Source: Ruminococcus sp. (GTDB lineage: Bacteria; Bacillota; Clostridia; Oscillospirales; Acutalibacteraceae). Taken from it: 64,000 nucleotides of DNA. This document shows positions 49,298 through 56,963 of the stretch, in pieces. Location of the stretch: assembly GCA_017411835.1 (NCBI GenBank), contig JAFQPG010000002.1, positions 62,001-126,000 on the forward strand, in the 5' to 3' direction. Each line of letters begins with the position of its first letter. Position 1 is the first letter of the stretch. The notes beneath the pieces are model-generated. The model had not been told where the DNA came from. It saw only the letters and a list, made by a program, of their open reading frames with translations, and ran no database searches. The translations under genes and the position numbers were made by a program.

Positions 49298-49342
49298 AAA
49301 ATCACCTTTATATAGCATAGGCGGTCAATGACCGCCTGCAAA

Positions 49343-50398
49343 TCAGTTGTATTTTAAAAGAGAAAGCTCAACGATTTTTTCGCACAAATCAGGGAAGTTC
49401 AGACCATCAGCTTGTGCTTCCTGTGGGAGCAGACTAATCGGGGTCATACCCGGCAGGGTATTAGCTTCTAAACAATAGATTTTGCCGTCTTTTTCATCGA
49501 GTAAAAAGTCGATTCGAGCGTAGCTTTCAAGATGGAGCTCATAAAAAGCGTGCAGGGCTTCATTTTGCAAAAGCTTGGTAGTTTTTTCGTCGAGCACAGC
49601 AGGGCAGATTTCTTCGGTGTTGCCTGCTTGATACTTATTGACATAGTCGTAAAAGCCGGTTTTCGGGATAATCTCAATGATAGGCAAAGCCTTGTCGCCC
49701 AGTACGCCGATAGAAAACTCTCTGCCTTTGATGTACTGCTCAACAAGCACCTGACCCTCATATTTAAACGCGTCTATCATAGCCTGTTTAAAGTCGTCTT
49801 TAGTCTGTACGATGGATACGCCGACCGAGCTACCTGCAGAGCAAGGCTTTACAACGCAAGGGAAGTCCTCCCAGCTGTTAAGCTCGCCGCTTGTAAGAGC
49901 TTCTTTGTGGTACAGCTTTGACATCGGAGTAGGAACGCCCGAATGTAAGAAAACAGCCTTTGTAACTCCTTTATCCATAGCGATAGCAGAGCCTAAATAT
50001 CCTGCACCCGTGTATTTGATGCCGAGCATATCAAGCGACGCTTGAAGCTGACCGTTTTCGCCAACACCGCCGTGTAATGCTAAAAAGCATATATCGGCAC
50101 TTTTGCATATATCAATAACGTTCTCGCCGAAAATCGAATCTGACTGGTCTTTACGCATCGCTTTGATTTTATCTAAATCAGGAATTTGAGTTGACACACC
50201 TGTGATAGATTTTGTGAAATCGTATCCGTCCTCAAACAAAGTATCAACGCTGTCGATTTTTTCCTCGATGCCCATAAATACATCAAGCAAAACTACCTTG
50301 TGTCCTTTTTCTTTTAAGGCTGCTGCAACCTTAGAGCCTGATGTGATAGACACATCGCGCTCGGTGCTCAAGCCTCCTGCAAGTACAACAATTTTCAT
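49343..50398 (-). CDS. ddl: D-alanine--D-alanine ligase
   Basis: A 351-residue ATP-grasp enzyme. LAGGLSTERDVSITSG opens the protein, FLALHGGVGENGQLQ carries the D-Ala-binding His-Gly-Gly, PCVVKPCSAGSSVGV the ATP-binding lysine loop, and CLEANTLPGMTPISLLP the metal-binding Glu-Asn. It makes D-Ala-D-Ala for MurF, its neighbour. AAGAGGTTACTT precedes the ATG and is the same ribosome binding segment as at xth. Confidence 0.96.
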   Translation of the reverse strand: MKIVVLAGGLSTERDVSITSGSKVAAALKEKGHKVVLLDVFMGIEEKIDSVDTLFEDGYDFTKSITGVSTQIPDLDKIKAMRKDQSDSIFGENVIDICKSADICFLALHGGVGENGQLQASLDMLGIKYTGAGYLGSAIAMDKGVTKAVFLHSGVPTPMSKLYHKEALTSGELNSWEDFPCVVKPCSAGSSVGVSIVQTKDDFKQAMIDAFKYEGQVLVEQYIKGREFSIGVLGDKALPIIEIIPKTGFYDYVNKYQAGNTEEICPAVLDEKTTKLLQNEALHAFYELHLESYARIDFLLDEKDGKIYCLEANTLPGMTPISLLPQEAQADGLNFPDLCEKIVELSLLKYN

Positions 50399-50410
50399 AT
50401 AAGTAACCTC

Positions 50411-50827
50411 TTATTCTCCGATGATTTTAATTAGAGCGTGTTTGTTTCTTTTGCCGTCAAGCTCGTAGTAAAAAATCTGTTCCCACGTGCCGAAATCGAG
50501 CTCGCCGTTTGTAATAGCGCAGACCACTTCGCGACCCATAACCGTACGTTTCAAATGAGCATCGGCGTTGTCCTCAAAGCCGTTGTGCGCGTACTGGTTG
50601 TATGGCTTTTCAGGAGCAAGTTTTTCAAGCCATCGCTCGTAGTCCGAGTGCAAACCGCTCTCGTCGTCGTTTATAAAAACAGATGCGGTGATGTTCATCG
50701 CATTTACAAGCACCAAGCCTTCTTTTATACCGCTTTCGTCAATAGCTTTTTGAACGTCACGAGTGATGTTGACGATTTTTCTGCGTTGCGGAATATTAAA
50801 CCACAGCTCTTTACGATAACTTTTCAT
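50411..50827 (-). CDS. yjbQ: YjbQ/UPF0047-family protein
   Basis: A 138-residue protein of the UPF0047 family. [19 protein letters not shown] and [21 protein letters not shown] with conserved His/Asp residues, then [19 protein letters not shown] at the end, match the family pattern. Members show weak thiamine-phosphate synthase activity and form a beta barrel trimer with a metal or sulfate site; the biological role is unsettled. It lies between ddl and the MIF-like gene with short gaps, in one operon. Confidence 0.9.
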   Translation of the reverse strand: MKSYRKELWFNIPQRRKIVNITRDVQKAIDESGIKEGLVLVNAMNITASVFINDDESGLHSDYERWLEKLAPEKPYNQYAHNGFEDNADAHLKRTVMGREVVCAITNGELDFGTWEQIFYYELDGKRNKHALIKIIGE

Positions 50828-50836
50828 AGCTACCTC

Positions 50837-51178
50837 TTAAAACATAAAGGAGTCGTAACCCCAAAATTCACACTCTTCAAATTTAACGTAGACTCTGTCG
50901 CCCGAAATGCCTAATTCAGAAGTAGCAAGCTTGCACAAAGCGGTAGTTAAATCAGTGTACTGACTTTTGCTTGCTTTACCTAAAAGCTTTACCTCAAAGT
51001 ACGCAGAGTCAGCGTCCTTGTTACCTTTAAAATAAAGGTTGCAGTCACCCTCTACCTGTACCATAAGGTAGGCTTCGCTTTTGCCGATAAGAGTGATAGC
51101 CTCACCAAGCTTTTTCTTAATACTTTCTTTTTGTGTTTCATTTACAGGGGTTGAAAATCTAGCATCGATAAATGGCAT
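50837..51178 (-). CDS. MIF/tautomerase-superfamily protein
   Basis: A 113-residue protein, the size of macrophage migration inhibitory factor (MIF). After Met the chain begins Pro-Phe, so the catalytic Pro1 is available. KSEAYLMVQVEGD near residue 34 corresponds to the Lys32-containing strand, and the C-terminal block GISGDRVYVKFEECEFWGYDSFMF resembles the MIF end. MIF-type enzymes tautomerise phenylpyruvate-like enols; bacterial homologues can also mimic host cytokine. It is the first gene of the yjbQ-ddl-murF-xth operon, with GGAGGGA before the ATG. Confidence 0.88.
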   Translation of the reverse strand: MPFIDARFSTPVNETQKESIKKKLGEAITLIGKSEAYLMVQVEGDCNLYFKGNKDADSAYFEVKLLGKASKSQYTDLTTALCKLATSELGISGDRVYVKFEECEFWGYDSFMF

Positions 51179-51207
51179 ATTTATCCCTCCATTACATATA
51201 TGGGTTT

Positions 51208-51236
51208 ATTATAATACTATATGCGTTTTTTATCAA
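51208..51236 (-). promoter_or_regulatory. Promoter of the MIF-yjbQ-ddl-murF-xth operon
   Basis: Minus-strand TTGATA (51236-51231), 17-bp spacer, TATAAT (51213-51208), about 30 bases before the MIF-like start. Confidence 0.85.
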
Positions 51237-51237
51237 G

Positions 51238-51280
51238 CAAAAAAGCACTACCGACTAAAAAATAGTCGGCAGCGCTTTTG
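51238..51280 (-). terminator. Terminator after the dockerin protein gene
   Basis: A long imperfect stem (AAAAGCGCTGCCGACTA with TAGTCGGTAGTGCTTTT on the minus strand, 51279-51240) is followed by TTTTTTG. Confidence 0.85.
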
Positions 51281-51325
51281 CAAAGGGGATGTGTTTAATT
51301 TGATTGCGAAGGGGAGTTCGCACAA

Positions 51326-52237
51326 TTAAGCAGGGGCAACAGCTTCTGTTTCGAAATCATAGATTTCTGTTACAGTATTGCCTGCACTATCCTTAACCTC
51401 TACTAAAACTGAATAGTAACCCGGCACCGGGAATCTGTCGCCAAAATCTACTTGGAATATGTTGCTTTCTGAGAAATCTTGAGTTTTTATTACTTCTCTG
51501 CCACTATAGATAGACAGCGTGAATTTATACTGATATGGCGCTGTGCCAAACTGAGCGATTGCTGTGATTTCCGGCTCATTGTGATGACTGCTATCTCTGT
51601 AAACACCCGTGATAACAGGCTGTGACTTATCTTCTGGTACATCCAAAACTACATAATCATCGATTCTCTTGCTTATGCCATAGCCCCATTTGTCGCACAT
51701 AAATACTCTTATCTGATATGTGCCGGCTTTTTCGAAAGTGTAGCTTAATGTATAATCGTAAAAGCTTGTTTGCTCTTGTGTTTGTGCAACCAGTTCTTCG
51801 TTTATGTAAAGCTTAACTATAGTAGGAGAAGGCTCACAGTAGCCGTCCATATAAAATGTCACAGGCATGCCTGCCATTGCTTTACCGCTGTCGTAGTCTG
51901 CGTGCAAGTCATAGAAATATTTGTCAATATAGTATTCTTCACCCGCAGGGAATTCGGTGATAATACCCGCAATATACTGTTGAATTATAGTAGCATCTAT
52001 AACAGTGATTTCTGCATCGCCGTCAACATCTGCGGCTTCATACGAGCCAATAAAAATTTCCTCAATAGATGCAATATGCTTTTGTATCATTGCAGCATCA
52101 ATTACATCAATAGAGTAATTGCCGTCTACATCACCCATTTTCTGTGGTGGGATAGCTGCATTTGTATTAATCAAGCAACAGCTAAAAAGAATAGATACAA
52201 CGAGAACAAGTGCAAATAATTTTTTTATATTTTTCAT
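51326..52237 (-). CDS. Secreted dockerin protein with Ig-like domains
   Basis: A 303-residue secreted protein. A signal peptide (1-27) is followed at once by an N-terminal type I dockerin: GDVDGNYSIDVIDAAMIQKHIA and ADVDGDAEITVIDATIIQQYIA, at about residues 34-95, each with the Ca-binding Asp pattern. The remaining 200 residues form two Ig/beta-sandwich-like domains (from about 115 and 205) with KAGTYQIRVF and GYYSVLVEVKDSAGNTV strands. No catalytic motif is visible. It may be a cell-surface or scaffold accessory component rather than an enzyme. AAAGGAGG precedes the ATG. It is 39 bp downstream of another dockerin gene and probably cotranscribed. Confidence 0.85.
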   Translation of the reverse strand: MKNIKKLFALVLVVSILFSCCLINTNAAIPPQKMGDVDGNYSIDVIDAAMIQKHIASIEEIFIGSYEAADVDGDAEITVIDATIIQQYIAGIITEFPAGEEYYIDKYFYDLHADYDSGKAMAGMPVTFYMDGYCEPSPTIVKLYINEELVAQTQEQTSFYDYTLSYTFEKAGTYQIRVFMCDKWGYGISKRIDDYVVLDVPEDKSQPVITGVYRDSSHHNEPEITAIAQFGTAPYQYKFTLSIYSGREVIKTQDFSESNIFQVDFGDRFPVPGYYSVLVEVKDSAGNTVTEIYDFETEAVAPA

Positions 52238-52276
52238 AGTATAACCTCCTTTGCCTTTTTAATCTATGTTATTAAG

Positions 52277-53170
52277 TTATGGTAAGTTTGGCTGATACAA
52301 ATTGTCATAATCTAAGCCGTTGTATGGCATAAATGAGTCGCGATACCAATAGAACAAAGAGTTGTTAAGTAGCTGTCTTTTGTATGTATTTTTCTGCAAG
52401 TTTTCTAATTCTAACGAACCTTTGTAGGCTTCGATATTTGCTATAGCTTTTTGTATTTGTGTTGCGTCGAGGATAGTAACACTCGCACCACATAGTGTTT
52501 TCTGTGAGGAGTTAAACGCACATAGTTGTGCAACGTTTTTCTGAATGAAGGTTGCATCAATGACAGTAAGATTACCATCAAAATCAACATCGCCCGAAAC
52601 AGGATTAATAATACACAGCTCGTTAAAAGCAAACAGTAAATCCCAGTAAGCGTTACTGACTTCGATTGTATCTTCACCCTTATCATAAACCTCTTGTGCA
52701 ACAGTCAGCTTGTTCTGGAAATTCTCCCAGACATCAGACGGATAGTACAAATCGTTATTTTTTTCGAGATTACAAAAATCTAACAGATACTTGAGCTCTT
52801 TTGTCACAATAATTACCTGTGAGGCTTCTTCGTTCATCTTTGCGTAGTAATAATTTATTTTTTCCATATTCGGTTCTGTGCCTGAATTTTCATCGCTATA
52901 GTTCCAGACTTCAGTTATTGTCTGATTCAACGCCTGTGCACTTTCTTTGTCACATTCGATACGATCGTCTAAGTATTTATCAACAAATCTGAAAGTGCGC
53001 CAATAATCATCAGCTTCATCCCAAAGTGCCAAATGTGGTCCTATGCCTGTTTGCACTATATCTTTATCGGCGCAAACACCTGCTATATTGTTTTCCTGAG
53101 CAAATGCTTGTACAAGTGCCACACCCAAAAGCATTGTAAATATCAATATAAATGATATTATCTTTTTCAT
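52277..53170 (-). CDS. Secreted dockerin-containing protein of unknown function
   Basis: A 297-residue secreted protein. A signal peptide (1-24) ends at VQAFAQEN. Residues 25-190 are mostly helical, with no family recognised. A dockerin lies at about 197-255: SGDVDFDGNLTVIDATFIQKNVA is canonical, but the second repeat (LCGASVTILDATQIQKAIA) lacks the Asp-rich calcium loop. A short tail of about 40 residues, rich in Asn and Tyr, follows. TAAGGAGGA precedes the ATG. It is upstream of a second dockerin gene and downstream of the sigma/anti-sigma pair on the same strand. Confidence 0.82.
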   Translation of the reverse strand: MKKIISFILIFTMLLGVALVQAFAQENNIAGVCADKDIVQTGIGPHLALWDEADDYWRTFRFVDKYLDDRIECDKESAQALNQTITEVWNYSDENSGTEPNMEKINYYYAKMNEEASQVIIVTKELKYLLDFCNLEKNNDLYYPSDVWENFQNKLTVAQEVYDKGEDTIEVSNAYWDLLFAFNELCIINPVSGDVDFDGNLTVIDATFIQKNVAQLCAFNSSQKTLCGASVTILDATQIQKAIANIEAYKGSLELENLQKNTYKRQLLNNSLFYWYRDSFMPYNGLDYDNLYQPNLP

Positions 53171-53212
53171 AGTAAATCCTCCTTAGTTGGTACGCTTGAA
53201 TTTTAGTTTGAC

Positions 53213-53240
53213 ATTATAAAATGGCAATCATAGTGGCAAA
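53213..53240 (-). promoter_or_regulatory. Candidate promoter of the two-gene dockerin unit
   Basis: Minus-strand TATAAT (53218-53213) with TTTGCC (53240-53235) 16 bp upstream. The -35 box is weak. No clear ECF-type promoter pair was found. Confidence 0.45.
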
Positions 53241-53293
53241 ATGATAACAACATCCTATGTTTTCTGTAAATCGATCACCGTTGTTGCAGGTTA

Positions 53294-54220
53294 TTATAGA
53301 TATTTTAATCTTGTATCAAGAATTTGACCGCTTTCGTTGTATATGATGAAGAGGTATTGTGCGCCGTGCTCGATTTCATAGCTTTGCGGGATATCGTAGG
53401 CAAAGTAGGTGTAACCGTCTTTTACCATCCATATTGTGCAAAGATGGTCAGCACCACAGTAATCAGAGCTACCAAGCCAAGGTTCTGATAAACCTCTCTT
53501 TGATAGCTGGCAATAAACATTTCCGCTACCCGTTAGGTGTTTTGTTTCAATATAACCAATTATCTCACAGTAATCGTGAACGCTCTGATAGTGAGCGATT
53601 GCAGCAATGTCGGGCTTTCCGATTGTTTCTTCCGTAGGTTCTTGAGGTGAACCCGGAGCAGGGTTATTAGGTGTTTGCGTTGGTTGCAACGGATTTGTAG
53701 GTTCAGTAGCAGGGGGTTGCGGAGAAGAGGTATTGTCCGTATTATTATTTGACGGTAGTGTTGGTTCAGGTGTACCACCGTCTGTAGGAGTTACCGGTTT
53801 ATCCGTTTCAGGTTTGTTTGTAGAAGGAAGAGTTTCGTCTTCGAGTGGTGCTCCTCCATTTAAGTTTTGTTGATTATTTGAGTCAGGTTTAGAGTCTTGT
53901 TTGCTATCTGTTGCTGTTTTCGCTTTTTCTTGTTCTGTGTTTTCTACGTCGCTTTCTTGTGTAGCTTGTGTGCTGTTCAAAGCCTCCTGTGTACTTGAAT
54001 AAGTGGGCTCAATCTTTAATATATCATTGTTTTGATGCAAAAAGAGCGTTATGCTTATTGCACAAACCAGTACAAAGGTCGCGGCAAAAGCAACAGCTCG
54101 ACTGTACTTAAAGAAAAAAACAGGAGGAGCTTTTTTAGTTTGAGGGATATTGATAGCATTTTCAATCCAGCTTTTTGGAGCTTCTAAGCTTTTCAGACTA
54201 TCAAAATTCACTTTTTTCAT
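53294..54220 (-). CDS. Membrane anti-sigma-like protein with a Pro/Thr-rich linker
   Basis: A 308-residue single-pass protein. About 40 cytoplasmic residues (MKKVNFDSLKSLEAPKSWIE at the start) precede one membrane helix near residues 43-62 (AVAFAATFVLVCAISITLFL). Outside, a Thr/Pro/Gln-rich linker spans roughly residues 75-205 and a folded C-terminal domain of about 100 residues follows, with YCQLSKRGLSEPWLGSSDYC and HLCTIWMVKDGYTYFAYD, where the Cys pair could form a disulfide. It overlaps the ECF sigma gene by 4 bases, the standard sigma/anti-sigma arrangement. The N-terminus has no classic zinc anti-sigma motif. Anti-sigma function is inferred from position and topology. Confidence 0.75.
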   Translation of the reverse strand: MKKVNFDSLKSLEAPKSWIENAINIPQTKKAPPVFFFKYSRAVAFAATFVLVCAISITLFLHQNNDILKIEPTYSSTQEALNSTQATQESDVENTEQEKAKTATDSKQDSKPDSNNQQNLNGGAPLEDETLPSTNKPETDKPVTPTDGGTPEPTLPSNNNTDNTSSPQPPATEPTNPLQPTQTPNNPAPGSPQEPTEETIGKPDIAAIAHYQSVHDYCEIIGYIETKHLTGSGNVYCQLSKRGLSEPWLGSSDYCGADHLCTIWMVKDGYTYFAYDIPQSYEIEHGAQYLFIIYNESGQILDTRLKYL

Positions 54221-54702
54221 ATGCCGTCACCTCCATATATTTGCTTGAGTTTTTCTCGTCCGCGCTTGAGATTTGTTTTAATTGTATTTGGATTTTTTTG
54301 TAAAATTTCGGCGATTTCATCAACCTTGTACCGCTCTACATAGTACAAAAACAGTATATCTCGGTACTTGGTTTCAAGTTGCATTAAAGCCCACGAAACA
54401 TCAAGGCTGTCCAAAGGGAATTCTACAGCACAGTTTGTTTGCTCTTCAAAAGATAAGGTCTTTTTGTTTTTTCGTATGTAGTTATTACATTCATTTATAG
54501 CGACGCGTATCAGCCACGCTTTTAAGTGACTTTCGTCGTTGATTTTAGGGGTTTTCTGATAAAGTCTGATAAATGTATTTTGGAAGCAGTCCTCGGCGTC
54601 TGCCCAGTTTTTAAGTCGCATTATGCAGACTGAAACAACAGTCTGGTTGTACTTGTTGACAACCTGCTCATATGATAAGCCTGCAAACTCAATATCAGCC
54701 AT
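54217..54702 (-). CDS. ECF-type RNA polymerase sigma factor
   Basis: A 161-residue sigma-70 family protein. Region 2 includes NWADAEDCFQNTFIRLYQKTPK near residues 32-53 and AWLIRVAINECNNYIRKNKK. Region 4 at about 105-155 has YRDILFLYYVERYKVDEIAEILQKNPNTIKTNLKRGREKL, the -35-binding helix-turn-helix. No region 1 or 3 is present, as in ECF factors. ATG 54702 follows AAGGGGGG; a 6-codon extension upstream starts within that site. Its stop overlaps the next gene (ATGA). Likely targets include its own operon and possibly the neighbouring dockerin genes. Confidence 0.92.
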   Translation of the reverse strand: MADIEFAGLSYEQVVNKYNQTVVSVCIMRLKNWADAEDCFQNTFIRLYQKTPKINDESHLKAWLIRVAINECNNYIRKNKKTLSFEEQTNCAVEFPLDSLDVSWALMQLETKYRDILFLYYVERYKVDEIAEILQKNPNTIKTNLKRGREKLKQIYGGDGI

Positions 54703-54885
54703 TCGAATTCCCCCCTTCATTAATAAAACAATTCAAAATACGTTTTGGTTTCAACATTTTTAAAAAAATATAAAAATATATATTAATTATAAAAATGTCG
54801 CGGGAGCTTCTCAATATTTATGATAATAATGTAATATAAAATTGTCATTTTTCCTCTAAGGATATTATTCTCTTTAACTTTGATG

Positions 54886-54918
54886 TATAATACAAAGTGA
54901 ATGAAAGTGTTTTTCATT
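54886..54918 (+). promoter_or_regulatory. fba promoter -10 box and leader palindrome
   Basis: TATAAT at 54886-54891 with a poor -35. The inverted repeat AATGAAA (54900-54906) / TTTCATT (54912-54918), spacer 5, lies at or just after the start point. The rest of the gap 54703-54885 is very A+T-rich and holds nothing else identifiable, including no clear promoter for the divergent sigma gene. Confidence 0.55.
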
Positions 54919-54953
54919 GAGAATCAATAAATTACATTTTGGAGGAATTTACA

Positions 54954-55820
54954 ATGCCATTAGTTAATGCAAAAGAAATGCTCACAAAAGCAAAGGCTGG
55001 TCACTACGCTGTAGGTCAGTTCAACATCAACAACCTTGAGTGGACAAAGGCAATCCTGCTTACAGCTCAGGAGTTAAACTCTCCTGTTATCCTTGGTGTA
55101 TCTGAGGGTGCCGGCAAATATATGTGCGGTTACAAAACCGTAGTTGGTATGGTTAACGGTATGCTCGAAGAGCTCAACATCACCGTTCCGGTAGCTTTAC
55201 ACCTTGACCACGGTTCATACGACGGTGCAAAGGCTTGTATCGAAGCAGGCTTCTCATCAGTTATGTTCGATGGCTCACATTACTCAATCGAAGAGAACAT
55301 TGAAAAGACAAAAGAGCTCGTTGCTATCTGCGACGATTTAGGTCTTTCTCTTGAGGCTGAGGTTGGTTCTATCGGCGGCGAAGAAGACGGCGTTGTTGGT
55401 GCTGGTGAATGTGCTGACCCTGACGAGTGCAAAATGATTGCTGATTTAGGCATCACTATGCTCGCTGCAGGTATCGGTAATATCCACGGTAAGTATCCTG
55501 AAAACTGGGCTGGCCTTTCATTCGACACACTTGATGCTATCCAGCAGAAAACTGGTGATATGCCACTCGTACTTCACGGCGGCACAGGTATCCCTGCTGA
55601 TATGATTAAAAAGGCTATCTCTTTAGGCGTTTCTAAGATTAACGTTAACACAGAGTGCCAGCTCTCATTCGCTGAGGCTACAAGAAAGTACATCGAAGAC
55701 GGCAAGGACCTTGCTGGTAAGGGCTTTGACCCAAGAAAGCTTTTAGCTCCTGGCTTTGAAGCTATTAAAGCTACAGTTAAAGAAAAGATGGAACTCTTCG
55801 GTTCAGTTGACAAAGCTTAA
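54954..55820 (+). CDS. fba: Class II fructose-bisphosphate aldolase
   Basis: A 288-residue zinc-dependent aldolase splitting fructose 1,6-bisphosphate into two triose phosphates. Metal and active-site motifs are ALHLDHGSYDGA near residue 80, FDGSHYSIEEN near residue 105, EAEVGSIGGEEDG near residue 135, GIGNIHGKYP and LHGGTGIP near residue 210, and KINVNTECQL. An in-frame TTG at 54939 lies in the TTGGAGGAA ribosome binding site, so ATG 54954 is the start. Codon usage is that of a highly expressed gene. It is monocistronic. Confidence 0.97.
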   Translation: MPLVNAKEMLTKAKAGHYAVGQFNINNLEWTKAILLTAQELNSPVILGVSEGAGKYMCGYKTVVGMVNGMLEELNITVPVALHLDHGSYDGAKACIEAGFSSVMFDGSHYSIEENIEKTKELVAICDDLGLSLEAEVGSIGGEEDGVVGAGECADPDECKMIADLGITMLAAGIGNIHGKYPENWAGLSFDTLDAIQQKTGDMPLVLHGGTGIPADMIKKAISLGVSKINVNTECQLSFAEATRKYIEDGKDLAGKGFDPRKLLAPGFEAIKATVKEKMELFGSVDKA

Positions 55821-55827
55821 TTAAGAT

Positions 55828-55862
55828 TTAAGAGGGACATTCACTGTCCCTCTTAATTTTTT
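55828..55862 (+). terminator. Terminator after fba
   Basis: TTAAGAGGGACA (55828-55839) pairs perfectly with TGTCCCTCTTAA (55845-55856), five-base loop, followed by six T. Confidence 0.92.
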
Positions 55863-55899
55863 GTGTAATAGCAAAGTGCTGATAACGGAGGTATATAAG

Positions 55900-56808
55900 A
55901 TGAGAATTCTTGTGACAGGTGGTACAACTTTTGTCAGTAAGTTTGTAGCTGAATATTTTGTAAAGCGTTGTGACGAGGTTTTTGTCATAAACCGAAACAC
56001 CAGAGAACAGGTAAATGGAGTTAATCTTATAAATTGTGATAGGTCGGAGCTGAAAGACAGATTAAAAAGCATTAAATTTGATGCTGTGCTAGACATTTGT
56101 ACATACAACGAAGAACAGCTTGGTTTTCTTCTCGATGCTTTGGGTGAATTTGAAGATTATGTTTTTATCAGCTCAAGTGCTGTTTATCCTCAAACGAATG
56201 AACAACCTTTTACAGAGAGTCAACCGTGTGGAAATAACGCCATCTGGGGTGATTACGGTATTAATAAACTCAAAGCTGAGGAGCTTTTGCAAAAGCGGAT
56301 CAATAACGCATATATCTTACGCCCGCCATACTTATATGGTATTTATGAAAATTTATATCGAGAGGCTTTTGTATTTGATTGTGCCGAAAACAACCGTCCT
56401 TTTTATATTCCCGACAATGGCGAAATGAAAATGCAGTTTTTTAATGTGCGAGATTTGTGCAGATTTATTGAGATTATACTTAAAGAACACCCAAAAGAAA
56501 AGATTTTCAATATTGGTAATAAAGAGTCTGTTTCGATTAAAGAATGGGCATCTCTTTGTTATAAAGCAGTTGGAAAAGAGGCTAGATTCGTAAGCGTTGA
56601 CAGATCAATAAATCAGCGCGAATATTTTCCGTTTTATAACTACGAGTATGAACTTGATGTTTCAAAACAAGAAACCTTGATGAAAAATACTATACCGTTT
56701 TATGATGGGCTTAAAGAAGAGTACGAGTGGTATCGTGATAACAAAGACAGCGTTTATAATCGCAAACCTTATATCGAGTTTATCGATAACAATTTAAAGG
56801 TAAGCTAA
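55900..56808 (+). CDS. Extended SDR NAD-dependent epimerase/reductase family protein
   Basis: A 302-residue Rossmann-fold protein starting MRILVTGGTTFVSKFVAEYF, with the dinucleotide-binding TGGTTFVS in place of the usual TGGxGFIG. The catalytic YGINKLKAEELL (YxxxK) is near residue 126. NVRDLCRFIEIIL and FNIGNKESVSIKEWA near residues 180-220 are typical of sugar-nucleotide epimerases. Residues 225-302 form the substrate domain. Substrate unknown. GGAGG 9 bases before ATG 55900 sets the start; the in-frame ATG at 55861 lacks one. It stands alone between two terminators. Confidence 0.88.
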   Translation: MRILVTGGTTFVSKFVAEYFVKRCDEVFVINRNTREQVNGVNLINCDRSELKDRLKSIKFDAVLDICTYNEEQLGFLLDALGEFEDYVFISSSAVYPQTNEQPFTESQPCGNNAIWGDYGINKLKAEELLQKRINNAYILRPPYLYGIYENLYREAFVFDCAENNRPFYIPDNGEMKMQFFNVRDLCRFIEIILKEHPKEKIFNIGNKESVSIKEWASLCYKAVGKEARFVSVDRSINQREYFPFYNYEYELDVSKQETLMKNTIPFYDGLKEEYEWYRDNKDSVYNRKPYIEFIDNNLKVS

Positions 56809-56820
56809 AACTTTTAAATA

Positions 56821-56852
56821 AAACGCCCGTACATCTGTGCGGGCGTTTTTTG
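56821..56852 (+). terminator. Terminator after the epimerase gene
   Basis: AACGCCCG (56822-56829) pairs with CGGGCGTT (56840-56847), inner ACA/TGT, followed by a T run. Confidence 0.9.
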
Positions 56853-56963
56853 TATTTATTTGCCTTTTATATGAATAAAAGATTAAACTTTGTCACTTGA
56901 CTTGCAAAAGCGCCGATTTTATGTAAAAATACATTATATACATTTTTGAGAGGACTGAGCGCA

